DNA of 57,349 nt from Lachnospiraceae bacterium. GTDB taxonomy: Bacteria > Bacillota_A > Clostridia > Lachnospirales > Lachnospiraceae. Location: the NCBI GenBank assembly GCA_017620975.1, contig JAGAUD010000014.1:1-57349 (forward strand), given 5' to 3'. The notes under the pieces were generated by a model. It was given only the letters and a program-made list of their open reading frames with translations, was not told where the DNA came from and did no database searches. The stretch's first letter is position 1. Each line of letters begins with the position of its first letter. The position numbers and the translations under genes were made by a program. Shown here piece by piece: positions 18,049-26,180 of this stretch.

Positions 18049-19494
18049 TTACTTGGATCCCCTTCCCAATAAGACAACCATAACCGTTTTTAGAAGTATT
18101 TTAATATCTACTCCGATGTTCCAGTTTTGAATATATTGAAGATCCAGTTTGACTACCTCTTCGAAGTCAGTGATGTTGCTTCTGCCGCTGACCTGCCACA
18201 GACCGGTCAGCCCCGGTTTAGCAGCCATCCTGGCACGGTGATGAGGTGCATATTGCAACCACTCATCTACTGTCGGCGGTCTGGTACCAACAAGGCTCAT
18301 CTCTCCCTTTAAAATATTCCAGAACTGTGGAAATTCATCCAGCGAAGTCTTTCGAATAAACCAGCCTAAGCCGTGCCTTGTTCCATCCATTCCGCTGCCG
18401 ATGATTCTGGGATCAGCATCCAGTTTGAACATAAATCCCTGCATTTCGTTACGAGCCATCAATTCTTTCTTGCGTTCTTCCGCATCCATATACATGCTTC
18501 TGAACTTGTAAATTTTGAATCTGCGCCCATTTTTCCCAACTCTCTCTTGGGAAAAGAAAATAGGTCCGGGAGAAGCAATAAAAATGGCCGGTCCCAAAAA
18601 CAGGGTAATGATTGCAGTAATTATCAGACCGATAACAGCCCCTACAATATCCATGATACGTTTAATCAGCTGCTGTCGCAGACTCATCATATTGATATTG
18701 GTAGAAATCACTACATAGCCACCCAGCCTGTCAATCTTCTGGTTACTGCTATTTTCCCCGATTTCAGCCATTACATTATGCACACAGACACCCATTTCCA
18801 GACAATCTGTTATCAATTGATCCGGAAGTGGTGTATTCCTTTTTACTTTAATCAAAATACCATCAATCCATCTGGTCTGAATATATTCCTTGATTCCTTC
18901 TAAGGTACATACTACTTTAATTCCCTGAATCTCCTGACCTACCATATCATCACGGTCTATGATCATAATGCCCTTTATTTCCAATTCACTGTATGCATTA
19001 TGGTTCAATACAGTTGCGACAACCTGTCTTGCCATATGGCTGGTTGTAACTAATAACAGCACTTTCTTATTATACAGAACTCTATGATGTGTTAAGAGAT
19101 AACGCTTCCAGGCGGTGCGGCCCAGATAAAGCAAAGGCAACGACATCACCACATAAATGATAAAAGTCGCCCTTGAAAATTGATCTGCACTCTTAGTCAG
19201 AAACAAGTATAACACTTCAATTGCAGAGACAACCACCACATGATTAAGAACCGACTTAAATTCCTGAAAATATCCTCGCCTTATAATACCGGTATAACTT
19301 TCCATCAACATTGCTACGCAAATATCTGCCAGTATAATTACCAGTGCAATATTAATATATTGTTGGCTGGCAAATGGATTCACACCTTGGCCGGCTATCA
19401 AACCGGAAAGGCTGTATGATATGTTTAATAAAAGCAGGTCCAACAGCATAAAATCCCAATGCTTCAGCAATCTGTTACTTTCTTTTTGATTCAA
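18049..19494 (-). CDS. Polyprenyl glycosylphosphotransferase initiating exopolysaccharide synthesis
   Basis: This membrane enzyme transfers a sugar-1-phosphate from a nucleotide sugar to undecaprenyl phosphate, starting a surface polysaccharide repeat. The 481 residues show four to five N-terminal membrane segments (within about 12-125), a CoA-binding-like middle domain (about 140-260) and a helix near 285-310. The C-terminal transferase domain contains FFSQERVGKNG, KFRSM and SLVGTRPP. The start codon is TTG, with GAGGTG 5 bases upstream. Which sugar is used is not visible. Its closeness to gmd/fcl/manC suggests a capsule or exopolysaccharide, but no other glycosyltransferase, flippase or polymerase is in the window. 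Confidence 0.9.
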   Translation of the reverse strand: MNQKESNRLLKHWDFMLLDLLLLNISYSLSGLIAGQGVNPFASQQYINIALVIILADICVAMLMESYTGIIRRGYFQEFKSVLNHVVVVSAIEVLYLFLTKSADQFSRATFIIYVVMSLPLLYLGRTAWKRYLLTHHRVLYNKKVLLLVTTSHMARQVVATVLNHNAYSELEIKGIMIIDRDDMVGQEIQGIKVVCTLEGIKEYIQTRWIDGILIKVKRNTPLPDQLITDCLEMGVCVHNVMAEIGENSSNQKIDRLGGYVVISTNINMMSLRQQLIKRIMDIVGAVIGLIITAIITLFLGPAIFIASPGPIFFSQERVGKNGRRFKIYKFRSMYMDAEERKKELMARNEMQGFMFKLDADPRIIGSGMDGTRHGLGWFIRKTSLDEFPQFWNILKGEMSLVGTRPPTVDEWLQYAPHHRARMAAKPGLTGLWQVSGRSNITDFEEVVKLDLQYIQNWNIGVDIKILLKTVMVVLLGRGSK

Positions 19495-19694
19495 TTTTTC
19501 ACCTCATAAATATGTCTTATACAATTTCTTTTCAAATATTATCACAAGAAAGTTGAGTCGTAAAGACTTATTGGAGGAAAACGTCACAATCTGTCAGATT
19601 AATGTACTGTTTAGCCATTTATACAACATTCCCGTTTGCTTACCTATCGGAAATGAATCACATACCTGACACAATGATTTACCTGCAAGTGTGC

Positions 19695-19733
19695 TAAAAA
19701 AGGCGCCGACATGCAAATATCAGCGCCCTTTCA
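19695..19733 (-). terminator. Terminator of pckA
   Basis: On the minus strand AAAGGGCGCTGA pairs with TCGGCGCCTTT, with one bulge, and is followed by TTTTTTAG. It lies 40 bases past the pckA stop codon. Confidence 0.8.
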
Positions 19734-19772
19734 TTCTGTCAGTATTAATTTTACTTACACAAGAACTCTTAA

Positions 19773-21470
19773 TTACAGAGAAGCAGCCTCGTCAACTATC
19801 TTCTTCAGAGCATCAAGAGCTTCTGCAGGCAGAGCATCATAGCCTTCCTTCTTGGTATTGAAGCCTTCTACAGCATCTACACGATTCTGCATAGCGTTCT
19901 TCAGAGCTGCAACGTAGTCGGCATCAGCCAGATTAGGTGTGAAGCCTTCCCAGTCCATGATCTCGATATCAGAGAAAGGTCCCCACTGAGCAAAGGAAGC
20001 CTTACCTTCAACGATAGTCTCCAGGATACCAAGGGTATCAGCAGGTTTAACCTTCTTGCCCATGAAATCACCGGTGTTGATGATGTAGCAGTCTACGTTC
20101 TTCTCTTCAACCAGCTTCTTGAACTTCTCATAATCGTTAACCAGAGGATAGGTTCTGAACGGGTTAGCATAAGGAACGATACGAAGAGCGTTCATATCGG
20201 TACCGGCTGCAACACGCTCTGCAGTAGAGGTCTTGGTAGCCAGAGTAGCACCCATAACAGATGCAAGAGCTGCACCTTTCAGCTTAACTACAGGAGGAAT
20301 GGTAGGGTCTTTCATAATCCAGAAGATAGCATTTACAGGAGCATCAATCTTATCTACACGGTTAGGAGACCACAGTTTGGACTTGATAGCACGTCCGTTA
20401 CCATTTCTGATATCCTCGGTAACCAGCTGAACCTTGCCGTCCTCATCCAGAGTAGCGGAACAGTTCTGAGCGGTCAACAGGAACTTGTTATCAGCACATC
20501 CGGTAGGATAGTCTGCTGTCTTATCGAAGTAAGAAGGCTCCAGAGCGATGGATGCACAGGTATCAGTATTGATGATGAAAGCGTCATCATGAAGAACCTT
20601 GATCTCGTACTTGCCGCCATGTTTTGCATGGGTCAGAGTGGATTTACCTGATCCGGACAGACCGTATACGGAAGCAACATACTTGCTGCCATCAGCCAGT
20701 AAGTACTCTTTCTGTCCGCCGTGGCAGGAAGCATAACCGTTTCTGTTAGCGATAGCCCAAGCCATGGTCAAAGTACCCTTCTTGTGCTCACCGAAATATC
20801 TCATGCCAAGGATAGCTGCACAGTTCTCATTGGTATCGAAGTAGCACAGGGTCAGAGGATCGCTCAAGCAGCTGAAATCAACGTCGGGACGCTCATTGGG
20901 TACCCACTGAGGATCGGAGAAGATGTAGATATCAGCTTCCTTGCCATCACCTACAGGCTTGGATGCACCGTACATTCTTACATATTCATCAGACAGATAC
21001 TGGAAGTTCAGCATCCAGTTGTAAAGGATATTCTCTTCTCCTTCAGGAATCAGAAGGTGAGCCTTTACCATGAACTCAGGATCCAGACCGATATAACACT
21101 CTGCATGATACATGGTCTTCCAACGAGTCTCATAAACAGCATCTAATACTACCTTGTCCAGCTTAACGCTGTCTACGCCGGGTTCGCCCTTGATACGACG
21201 AGCCTGCGCATAACGACCGGTAACTGCACCGTCGTTGAATAACAGAACCTTGGAATCTCTCTCAAGACCCTGCTCTTCTGCCTTGTAAACAGGCATGTCT
21301 GTAACGATGGTACCGGGAGAATTCTTAGCTAAATCATAAGCTTCTCTTAAGGTATTAACCTTAACTACGTTATTACCGTAGAAAGCACCTTCGATGATGG
21401 AACGTGTCTTACTGAAACCAGTCTTGCCAGCACCAATTTCAGAAATCGGATAATAAGCTTTTGTTGACAT
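19773..21470 (-). CDS. pckA: Phosphoenolpyruvate carboxykinase (ATP)
   Basis: PckA interconverts oxaloacetate plus ATP with PEP, CO2 and ADP. In fermenters it often runs toward oxaloacetate and conserves ATP. The P-loop GLSGSGKSTLTH lies near 271-282 and the metal/PEP site HDDAFIIN near 296. ATP-type features (GRYAQARRIKGEP, an arginine-rich early loop) are present. The length of 565 residues slightly exceeds the usual ~530-540. The gene is monocistronic, with its own promoter, a strong AAGGAGG ribosome binding site and a terminator. Confidence 0.94.
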   Translation of the reverse strand: MSTKAYYPISEIGAGKTGFSKTRSIIEGAFYGNNVVKVNTLREAYDLAKNSPGTIVTDMPVYKAEEQGLERDSKVLLFNDGAVTGRYAQARRIKGEPGVDSVKLDKVVLDAVYETRWKTMYHAECYIGLDPEFMVKAHLLIPEGEENILYNWMLNFQYLSDEYVRMYGASKPVGDGKEADIYIFSDPQWVPNERPDVDFSCLSDPLTLCYFDTNENCAAILGMRYFGEHKKGTLTMAWAIANRNGYASCHGGQKEYLLADGSKYVASVYGLSGSGKSTLTHAKHGGKYEIKVLHDDAFIINTDTCASIALEPSYFDKTADYPTGCADNKFLLTAQNCSATLDEDGKVQLVTEDIRNGNGRAIKSKLWSPNRVDKIDAPVNAIFWIMKDPTIPPVVKLKGAALASVMGATLATKTSTAERVAAGTDMNALRIVPYANPFRTYPLVNDYEKFKKLVEEKNVDCYIINTGDFMGKKVKPADTLGILETIVEGKASFAQWGPFSDIEIMDWEGFTPNLADADYVAALKNAMQNRVDAVEGFNTKKEGYDALPAEALDALKKIVDEAASL

Positions 21471-21578
21471 TTATAACGTCCTCCTTATAATGTATTGCTA
21501 CCGCTTGATATAGCTGCGGTAATTTTTGCACTGTGGCTCCTTAATATGTAATATAAAAGGTTCGCCATATACATTTCC

Positions 21579-21607
21579 ATTATCTCAAAAATCAAGTAAA
21601 AAGTCAA
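21579..21607 (-). promoter_or_regulatory. Promoter of pckA
   Basis: TTGACT (21602-21607) and GATAAT (21579-21584) on the minus strand are spaced by 17 bases. The ~100-base leader ends in a strong AAGGAGG site. No catabolite-repression operator is obvious by eye. Confidence 0.75.
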
Positions 21608-21644
21608 TAAATGGCATAAAAATTTATAGCCTTTTTATACTTTA

Positions 21645-21802
21645 ACAGTTCAGCCAGAGAAGATATTGGGATAAAAATCGTGCTTGTACGAATTTTTATC
21701 CCAATACCTTCTCCGAGGGAGCGCCCTCTTATGAGCAAAAAGTAGTCGCGAAGCGACGGAAAGTACTAACGGTGCGGTTTTGCGAATGGGCGCGTGCTGA
21801 AC
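21645..21802 (-). repeat. Folded element B: multi-hairpin repeat upstream of pckA
   Basis: Outer arms 21648-21654 and 21796-21802 (GTTCAGC/GCTGAAC) enclose two hairpins. One has 22-base arms at 21657-21678 and 21692-21713 with a single mismatch. The other has arms 21721-21726/21788-21793, 21735-21740/21778-21783 and 21745-21749/21753-21757. Read on the minus strand it shares blocks in the same order with element C: ATTCGCAAA, TTTGCTCATAA, GGCGCTCC and GGCTGAACTGT. It starts about 20 bases past the pepP stop. No coding frame is credible. Confidence 0.8.
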
Positions 21803-21821
21803 GACCCTAGCGCCCAACCCC

Positions 21822-23621
21822 TTATACTTCTTTCGTGGCCTCCTTCAACCACTCCTGCTCCTCATCTGTCAGATAAGGTGAAACCTTCTCTCTTACCTGT
21901 CTGTGGTAGTCATTCAGATATCTCCTCTGCGTCTCTGTCAGATAAGCAACATCAATGGCTTCCAAATCGATAGGAGCATAAGTCATGGTATCAAAGTACA
22001 TGAACTGACCGTATTCATTCTTCTCTCCATTGCAGGCTACCATCACATTCTCAATACGGATACCATGGCTTCCTTCAATATATACACCCGGCTCGTTGGT
22101 CACGTCCATACCGGCTTCAATCACAGCTTCCACCATACCGTCAGTAAATCGCCAGCGCAGATTCTGAGGCCCCTCATGTACATTCAGGATATAGCCCACT
22201 CCATGACCGGTACCGCACTTATAATCCAGTCCGATCTCCCAAAGCGGCTGTCTTGCCATAATATCCAGATTACGGCCGGTGCAGCCGTGAATCCATTTCG
22301 TATTGGTCATCTGCAGCATACCTGCTGCCACCAGCGTATAATGCTTTTTCATCTCATCAGATACAGGTCCCAGAACAATGGTTCTGGTCACGTCAGTGGT
22401 GCCGCCAAGATACTGTCCCCCGGAATCAACGAGCAGCATACCTTCCGGCTTTAACACCGCATAGCTTTCCGGTGTGGCACTGTAGTGCATCATAGCTGCA
22501 TTGGCATTATATCCAGCAATCGTAGGGAAAGACAGGTCCAGAAAACCGGGAATCTGTCTGCGCAGCTGCTCCAGATGATCGGCTGCCGTGATTTCCGTGA
22601 TTTCTTCTTTTCCGATATGTGTTTTCAGCCAGTAAATGAACTTTGTCACCGCCACACTGTCCTGCAGATACACTTTCTTCATATTTTCCAGCTCCACCGG
22701 ATTCTTGATTGCTTTCAAAAGTTCGGTAGGATTCTTTTTCTCAATCAGCGTCTGGTTTTCGGAAAGTATTTTGTAAATTGCATAGCTGCAATTCCTGTCA
22801 TCCACCAGAATCTTCTGTCCGCCGTCCAGTCCCTTCAGGAAAGCCATGACATCACTGTACTCTCTGATCCGGATTCCATGAGCTTTAAAATACTGTTTCA
22901 CGGTATCATCCAGCGCCCTATCCTGAATAAAAAGAACTGCCTCAGTCTCTGTCAAATACGCATAGGACATAGCTACCGGATTGCATTCCACATCACAGCC
23001 TCTGATATTAAAAAGCCACATGAGATCATCCAGTTTACTGAGCAGAAAACACTTTGCCCCTTCTTCTTTCAGCTTCTCTCTTACCTCTGAAAGCTTCTCC
23101 TCCACGCTCTTTCCGCCAATCGTCTCTTCCAACACAGTCACTTTACCTGCCGGGAATGCAGGTCTGTCAGTCCAGATGCTTTCAGCCAGATCTTTCTCAT
23201 AGGTAAAAACAATTTTCTTATCCTCAAGTGTTTTCTCATATTTTTTCCCGTTCTGTACTGAAATCACCCTGCCGTCAAATCCAAGAGTCTGTCCCTCTTT
23301 CATTTGTTCCTTCAGGAATTCTTCAATGGCAGGAACGCCTTCATCCAGCATTCTGAACAGCTTGATGGTGGTGCCTGCCAGTTCATTTTCTGCCTGAATA
23401 AAATAACGACCGTCCGTCCAAAGACCGGCACCTTCCTGCCATACCAGCAGTGTACCGTTGGAACCGCTGAAATTAGAAAAATATTCTCTTACCTTAAAAT
23501 AATCATTTACATATTCCGAATTATGAAAATCCGCTGTGGGCATCATATAAAAATCAATTCCATTCTCAGCCATAGCCCGGCGCAAAAGAGCCAGCCTGTC
23601 CTGAATCACATTATTATCCAT
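21822..23621 (-). CDS. pepP: Xaa-Pro aminopeptidase, M24B family
   Basis: This metallopeptidase removes an N-terminal residue next to proline and helps recycle proline-containing peptides in the cytosol. The 599 residues include two creatinase-like N-terminal domains (about 1-310) and a pita-bread catalytic domain. Metal ligands are visible in LLVDSGGQYLGGTTDVTR (two Asp), GTGHGVGYILNVHEG (His) and the Glu residues of VYIEGSHGIRIEN. The long form is typical of Firmicutes. It lies 80 bases downstream of deoC, probably cotranscribed. The symbol is by family; the substrate range is inferred. Confidence 0.88.
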   Translation of the reverse strand: MDNNVIQDRLALLRRAMAENGIDFYMMPTADFHNSEYVNDYFKVREYFSNFSGSNGTLLVWQEGAGLWTDGRYFIQAENELAGTTIKLFRMLDEGVPAIEEFLKEQMKEGQTLGFDGRVISVQNGKKYEKTLEDKKIVFTYEKDLAESIWTDRPAFPAGKVTVLEETIGGKSVEEKLSEVREKLKEEGAKCFLLSKLDDLMWLFNIRGCDVECNPVAMSYAYLTETEAVLFIQDRALDDTVKQYFKAHGIRIREYSDVMAFLKGLDGGQKILVDDRNCSYAIYKILSENQTLIEKKNPTELLKAIKNPVELENMKKVYLQDSVAVTKFIYWLKTHIGKEEITEITAADHLEQLRRQIPGFLDLSFPTIAGYNANAAMMHYSATPESYAVLKPEGMLLVDSGGQYLGGTTDVTRTIVLGPVSDEMKKHYTLVAAGMLQMTNTKWIHGCTGRNLDIMARQPLWEIGLDYKCGTGHGVGYILNVHEGPQNLRWRFTDGMVEAVIEAGMDVTNEPGVYIEGSHGIRIENVMVACNGEKNEYGQFMYFDTMTYAPIDLEAIDVAYLTETQRRYLNDYHRQVREKVSPYLTDEEQEWLKEATKEV

Positions 23622-23701
23622 TCTTGATTTACCTTCCTATCTTTCCGTTTTGTCTCCTGCCTTTATTCATTCGACTTTTCTTATTTGCTTCGGGTATCTT
23701 C

Positions 23702-24367
23702 TTAGTACCCTTCTGTCAGTTCTCCCTTACACAGTCCTACAGCTCTGGAAGTGCCTATTCTGTCGCATCCCAGCGCCAGGAACATCTTCAAGTCATCCAG
23801 CGTAGACACACCGCCGGCTGCCTTGATCTTCACATTGGGACCAATGTGTGCTTTGAACAATTCCACATCTTCCCTGGTGGCACCGCCGGTTCCAAAACCG
23901 GTAGAAGTCTTGATATAATCAGCCCCCGCTGCCGTCACAGCTTTACACATGGCTATCTTTTCTTCTTCCGTCAGATAGCAGGTCTCAATGATTACTTTTA
24001 AAATATGACTTCCGCACACTTCCTTCAGCCTGCGAATCTCCTCTTCTACCTTATCATACAGCCCGTTCTTCACATCGCTGATATTTACCACCATATCAAT
24101 CTCATTGCAGCCATCCCGAAGGGCAGCTTCCACTTCTGCTATCTTTGCCTCCGTGACACAGTATCCAAGCGGGAATCCCACCACTGTACAAATATTAATC
24201 TTCTCTCCATAGGTTTCATGAATTCTTTTAATATAAGTCGGCGGCACGCACACGCTGGCCGTATGATATGCCATTGCTTCTTCACACAATTTTTCAATAT
24301 CATTCCATGTAGCGAAAGCCTTAAGCTGGGTATGGTCTACATGTCCAAGCATCTCCTGTACTGTCAT
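23702..24367 (-). CDS. deoC: Deoxyribose-phosphate aldolase
   Basis: DeoC cleaves 2-deoxyribose-5-phosphate to glyceraldehyde-3-phosphate and acetaldehyde in deoxynucleoside catabolism. The 221-residue TIM barrel shows GFPLGYC near residue 65 and EIDMVVNI near 89. KVIIET (about 123-128) and ADYIKTSTGF hold the lysines, the latter forming the Schiff base (about 148-157). KAAGGVSTLDD is near 182. The length is standard. It is the first gene of a probable deoC-pepP operon with its own promoter; no other deo gene is nearby. Confidence 0.94.
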   Translation of the reverse strand: MTVQEMLGHVDHTQLKAFATWNDIEKLCEEAMAYHTASVCVPPTYIKRIHETYGEKINICTVVGFPLGYCVTEAKIAEVEAALRDGCNEIDMVVNISDVKNGLYDKVEEEIRRLKEVCGSHILKVIIETCYLTEEEKIAMCKAVTAAGADYIKTSTGFGTGGATREDVELFKAHIGPNVKIKAAGGVSTLDDLKMFLALGCDRIGTSRAVGLCKGELTEGY

Positions 24368-24401
24368 TTCGGTCTCCTTTTTCTTTCTTACTCTGTATCC
24401 T

Positions 24402-24430
24402 ATTGTAATACCTTTGCATCAAAAAAGCAA
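24402..24430 (-). promoter_or_regulatory. Promoter of deoC
   Basis: TTGCTT (24425-24430) and TACAAT (24402-24407) on the minus strand are spaced by 17 bases. Confidence 0.6.
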
Positions 24431-24437
24431 TTATCAA

Positions 24438-24628
24438 CTGAACTGTAATCTCAAATGTTATAGTTCAGCCCGCGCCATTCGCAAAGCTGCGCCTGCGGCG
24501 CTTTCTCGCCGCTACGCAGCTAGCTTTGCTCATAAAATGGCGCTCCGCTCATAGCCTACATGACGTGCTCATTCATGCAAGCATGATTCGCCCATCATAT
24601 AGGCTATGGCTGAACTGTAATCTCAAAT
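24438..24628 (+). repeat. Folded element C flanked by 19-base direct repeats
   Basis: A perfect 19-base direct repeat occurs at 24438-24456 and 24610-24628. The folded unit has outer arms 24458-24470 and 24608-24620 (12 of 13 matched). Hairpin one uses 24472-24479/24536-24543 with inner stems 24481-24488/24522-24529 and 24485-24491/24515-24521. Hairpin two uses 24550-24558/24600-24608 with an inner TCATGC/GCATGA stem (24573-24586). It is homologous to element B, in the opposite orientation. It lies between the deoC and citrate synthase promoters, and no protein frame is convincing. Confidence 0.8.
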
Positions 24629-24649
24629 CGGCACTTCGACATTTTTTGC

Positions 24650-24679
24650 TTGCTTAAATGACAAGACTTATGTTATGAT
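24650..24679 (+). promoter_or_regulatory. Candidate promoter of the citrate synthase gene
   Basis: TTGCTT (24650-24655) and TATGAT (24674-24679) are spaced by 18 bases. The start codon follows ~60 bases downstream, after AAAGGAG. Confidence 0.5.
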
Positions 24680-24738
24680 TATGATAATGTTATTTCCAGA
24701 CATAGGTAATCTATTTTTGAAAGAAAGGAGCAAATGAC

Positions 24739-26106
24739 ATGAACAATAACAATATTTATTCCGACATTACCCCGGAAATCCTCAGACTGGCGAAGCTCTC
24801 TGCCGAAAGTGGTATCATCGAACAGGAACTTTTTACCCGCTATGAAGTCAAACGCGGCTTAAGAGACTTAAATGGCAAAGGTGTACTTGCCGGACTTACA
24901 CATATATCAGACGTTAGAGCAAGTGAGATTGTAGACGGCGTCAGCGTTCCCTGTCATGGTCGTTTATTTTACAGAGGATATGATGTAAAGGATCTGGTGA
25001 ATGGTTTTACCGGTGATGGCAGATTCGGCTTTGAAGAGGTCACTTATCTTCTTTTGTTCGGTGAGCTGCCGGATGCAAAAGAGCTTTCTTCTTTTAAAGA
25101 ACTTCTTGCCTTTTACCGTACATTACCTACCAGCTTTGTACGCGATATTATCTTAAAAGCTCCCAGCAAAGATATGATGAATACCCTGGCAAGAAGTGTC
25201 CTTACTCTTTATTCCTATGATGACAGGGCAGATGATACTTCCATCCCTAATGTATTGAGACAGTGCATGCAGTTGATCAGCCTATTCCCTCTGCTCTCCA
25301 TTTACGGTTATCAGGCTTACAGTCACTATCATGACGGCAACAGTCTGTTCATTCACCAGCCGGTTGCAGAGCTTTCCACTGCGGAAAATATACTGCATAT
25401 TCTGCGCCCTGACAGCAAATATACACCTCTCGAGGCCAGGATACTGGATATTGCACTGGTTCTGCACATGGAACACGGAGGCGGTAACAACTCTTCTTTC
25501 ACTACTCACGTTGTTACTTCTTCAATGACCGATACCTACTCTACCATTGCTGCAGCCATCGGATCCCTGAAAGGGCCCCGTCACGGCGGTGCTAATATCA
25601 AGGTTGTCAAGATGTTCGAAGATATGAAGCAGGAGGTACACGACTGGACAGATGAAGACGAAGTCTCCAATTATCTGCGCAGACTTCTGCACAAAGATGC
25701 GTTTGACCATGCAGGTCTGATATACGGTGTAGGCCATGCAGTCTACTCTAAGTCTGACCCAAGAGCAGTGATTTTCAAGGGCTTTGTAGAAAAGCTTTCG
25801 GAAGAAAAAGGTCTTGAAAAAGAATTTGCCCTCTACTCTCTTGTGGAAAAATTAGCTCCTCAGATAATCAGCAGCGAGCGACAGATGTTCAAGGGTGTCA
25901 GCATCAACGTGGACTTCTATTCCGGATTTGTATACAACATGCTGGGATTGCCAATGGAACTATATACTCCTATTTTCGCCATTGCTCGAATCGCCGGTTG
26001 GAGTGCTCACAGATTGGAAGAGCTTGCCAATAATGGTAAGATTATCCGCCCCGCATATAAGCCTGTTGGGGAAGATAAAGAGTATGTGTCAATGGTGGAT
26101 CGATAA
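24739..26106 (+). CDS. gltA: Citrate synthase family protein
   Basis: The enzyme condenses acetyl-CoA with oxaloacetate to give citrate. The 455 residues contain the catalytic triad in the expected places: His in GPRHGGAN (about 281-288), His in GVGHAVYSKSDPRA (about 333) and Asp in NVDFYSGFVY (about 391-400). FYRGYDVKDLV near residue 76 is also typical. A closely related 2-methylcitrate synthase activity cannot be excluded. It is monocistronic with its own promoter and a bidirectional terminator. No aconitase or isocitrate dehydrogenase is nearby. Confidence 0.88.
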   Translation: MNNNNIYSDITPEILRLAKLSAESGIIEQELFTRYEVKRGLRDLNGKGVLAGLTHISDVRASEIVDGVSVPCHGRLFYRGYDVKDLVNGFTGDGRFGFEEVTYLLLFGELPDAKELSSFKELLAFYRTLPTSFVRDIILKAPSKDMMNTLARSVLTLYSYDDRADDTSIPNVLRQCMQLISLFPLLSIYGYQAYSHYHDGNSLFIHQPVAELSTAENILHILRPDSKYTPLEARILDIALVLHMEHGGGNNSSFTTHVVTSSMTDTYSTIAAAIGSLKGPRHGGANIKVVKMFEDMKQEVHDWTDEDEVSNYLRRLLHKDAFDHAGLIYGVGHAVYSKSDPRAVIFKGFVEKLSEEKGLEKEFALYSLVEKLAPQIISSERQMFKGVSINVDFYSGFVYNMLGLPMELYTPIFAIARIAGWSAHRLEELANNGKIIRPAYKPVGEDKEYVSMVDR

Positions 26107-26132
26107 TCCGTTATCCAAGATTTATTCTGCTA

Positions 26133-26168
26133 AAAAGACCTGCTAGGAACATACCTTGCAGGTCTTTT
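26133..26168. terminator. Bidirectional terminator between citrate synthase and thrC
   Basis: Perfect 11-base arms (26133-26143 and 26158-26168) carry AAAA on one side and TTTT on the other. It serves two convergent genes. Confidence 0.85.
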
Positions 26169-26180
26169 AATATTTATTCT

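Noticed and set aside
21657..21713. The 22-base hairpin of element B as a terminator for pepP
   Set aside because: No T-run follows on the minus strand, and the hairpin is better explained as part of a repeat shared with element C.
24458..24620. Element C as a CRISPR or integron-type array
   Set aside because: There is only a single unit with internal inverted arms, no regular spacer series and no cas or integrase gene.
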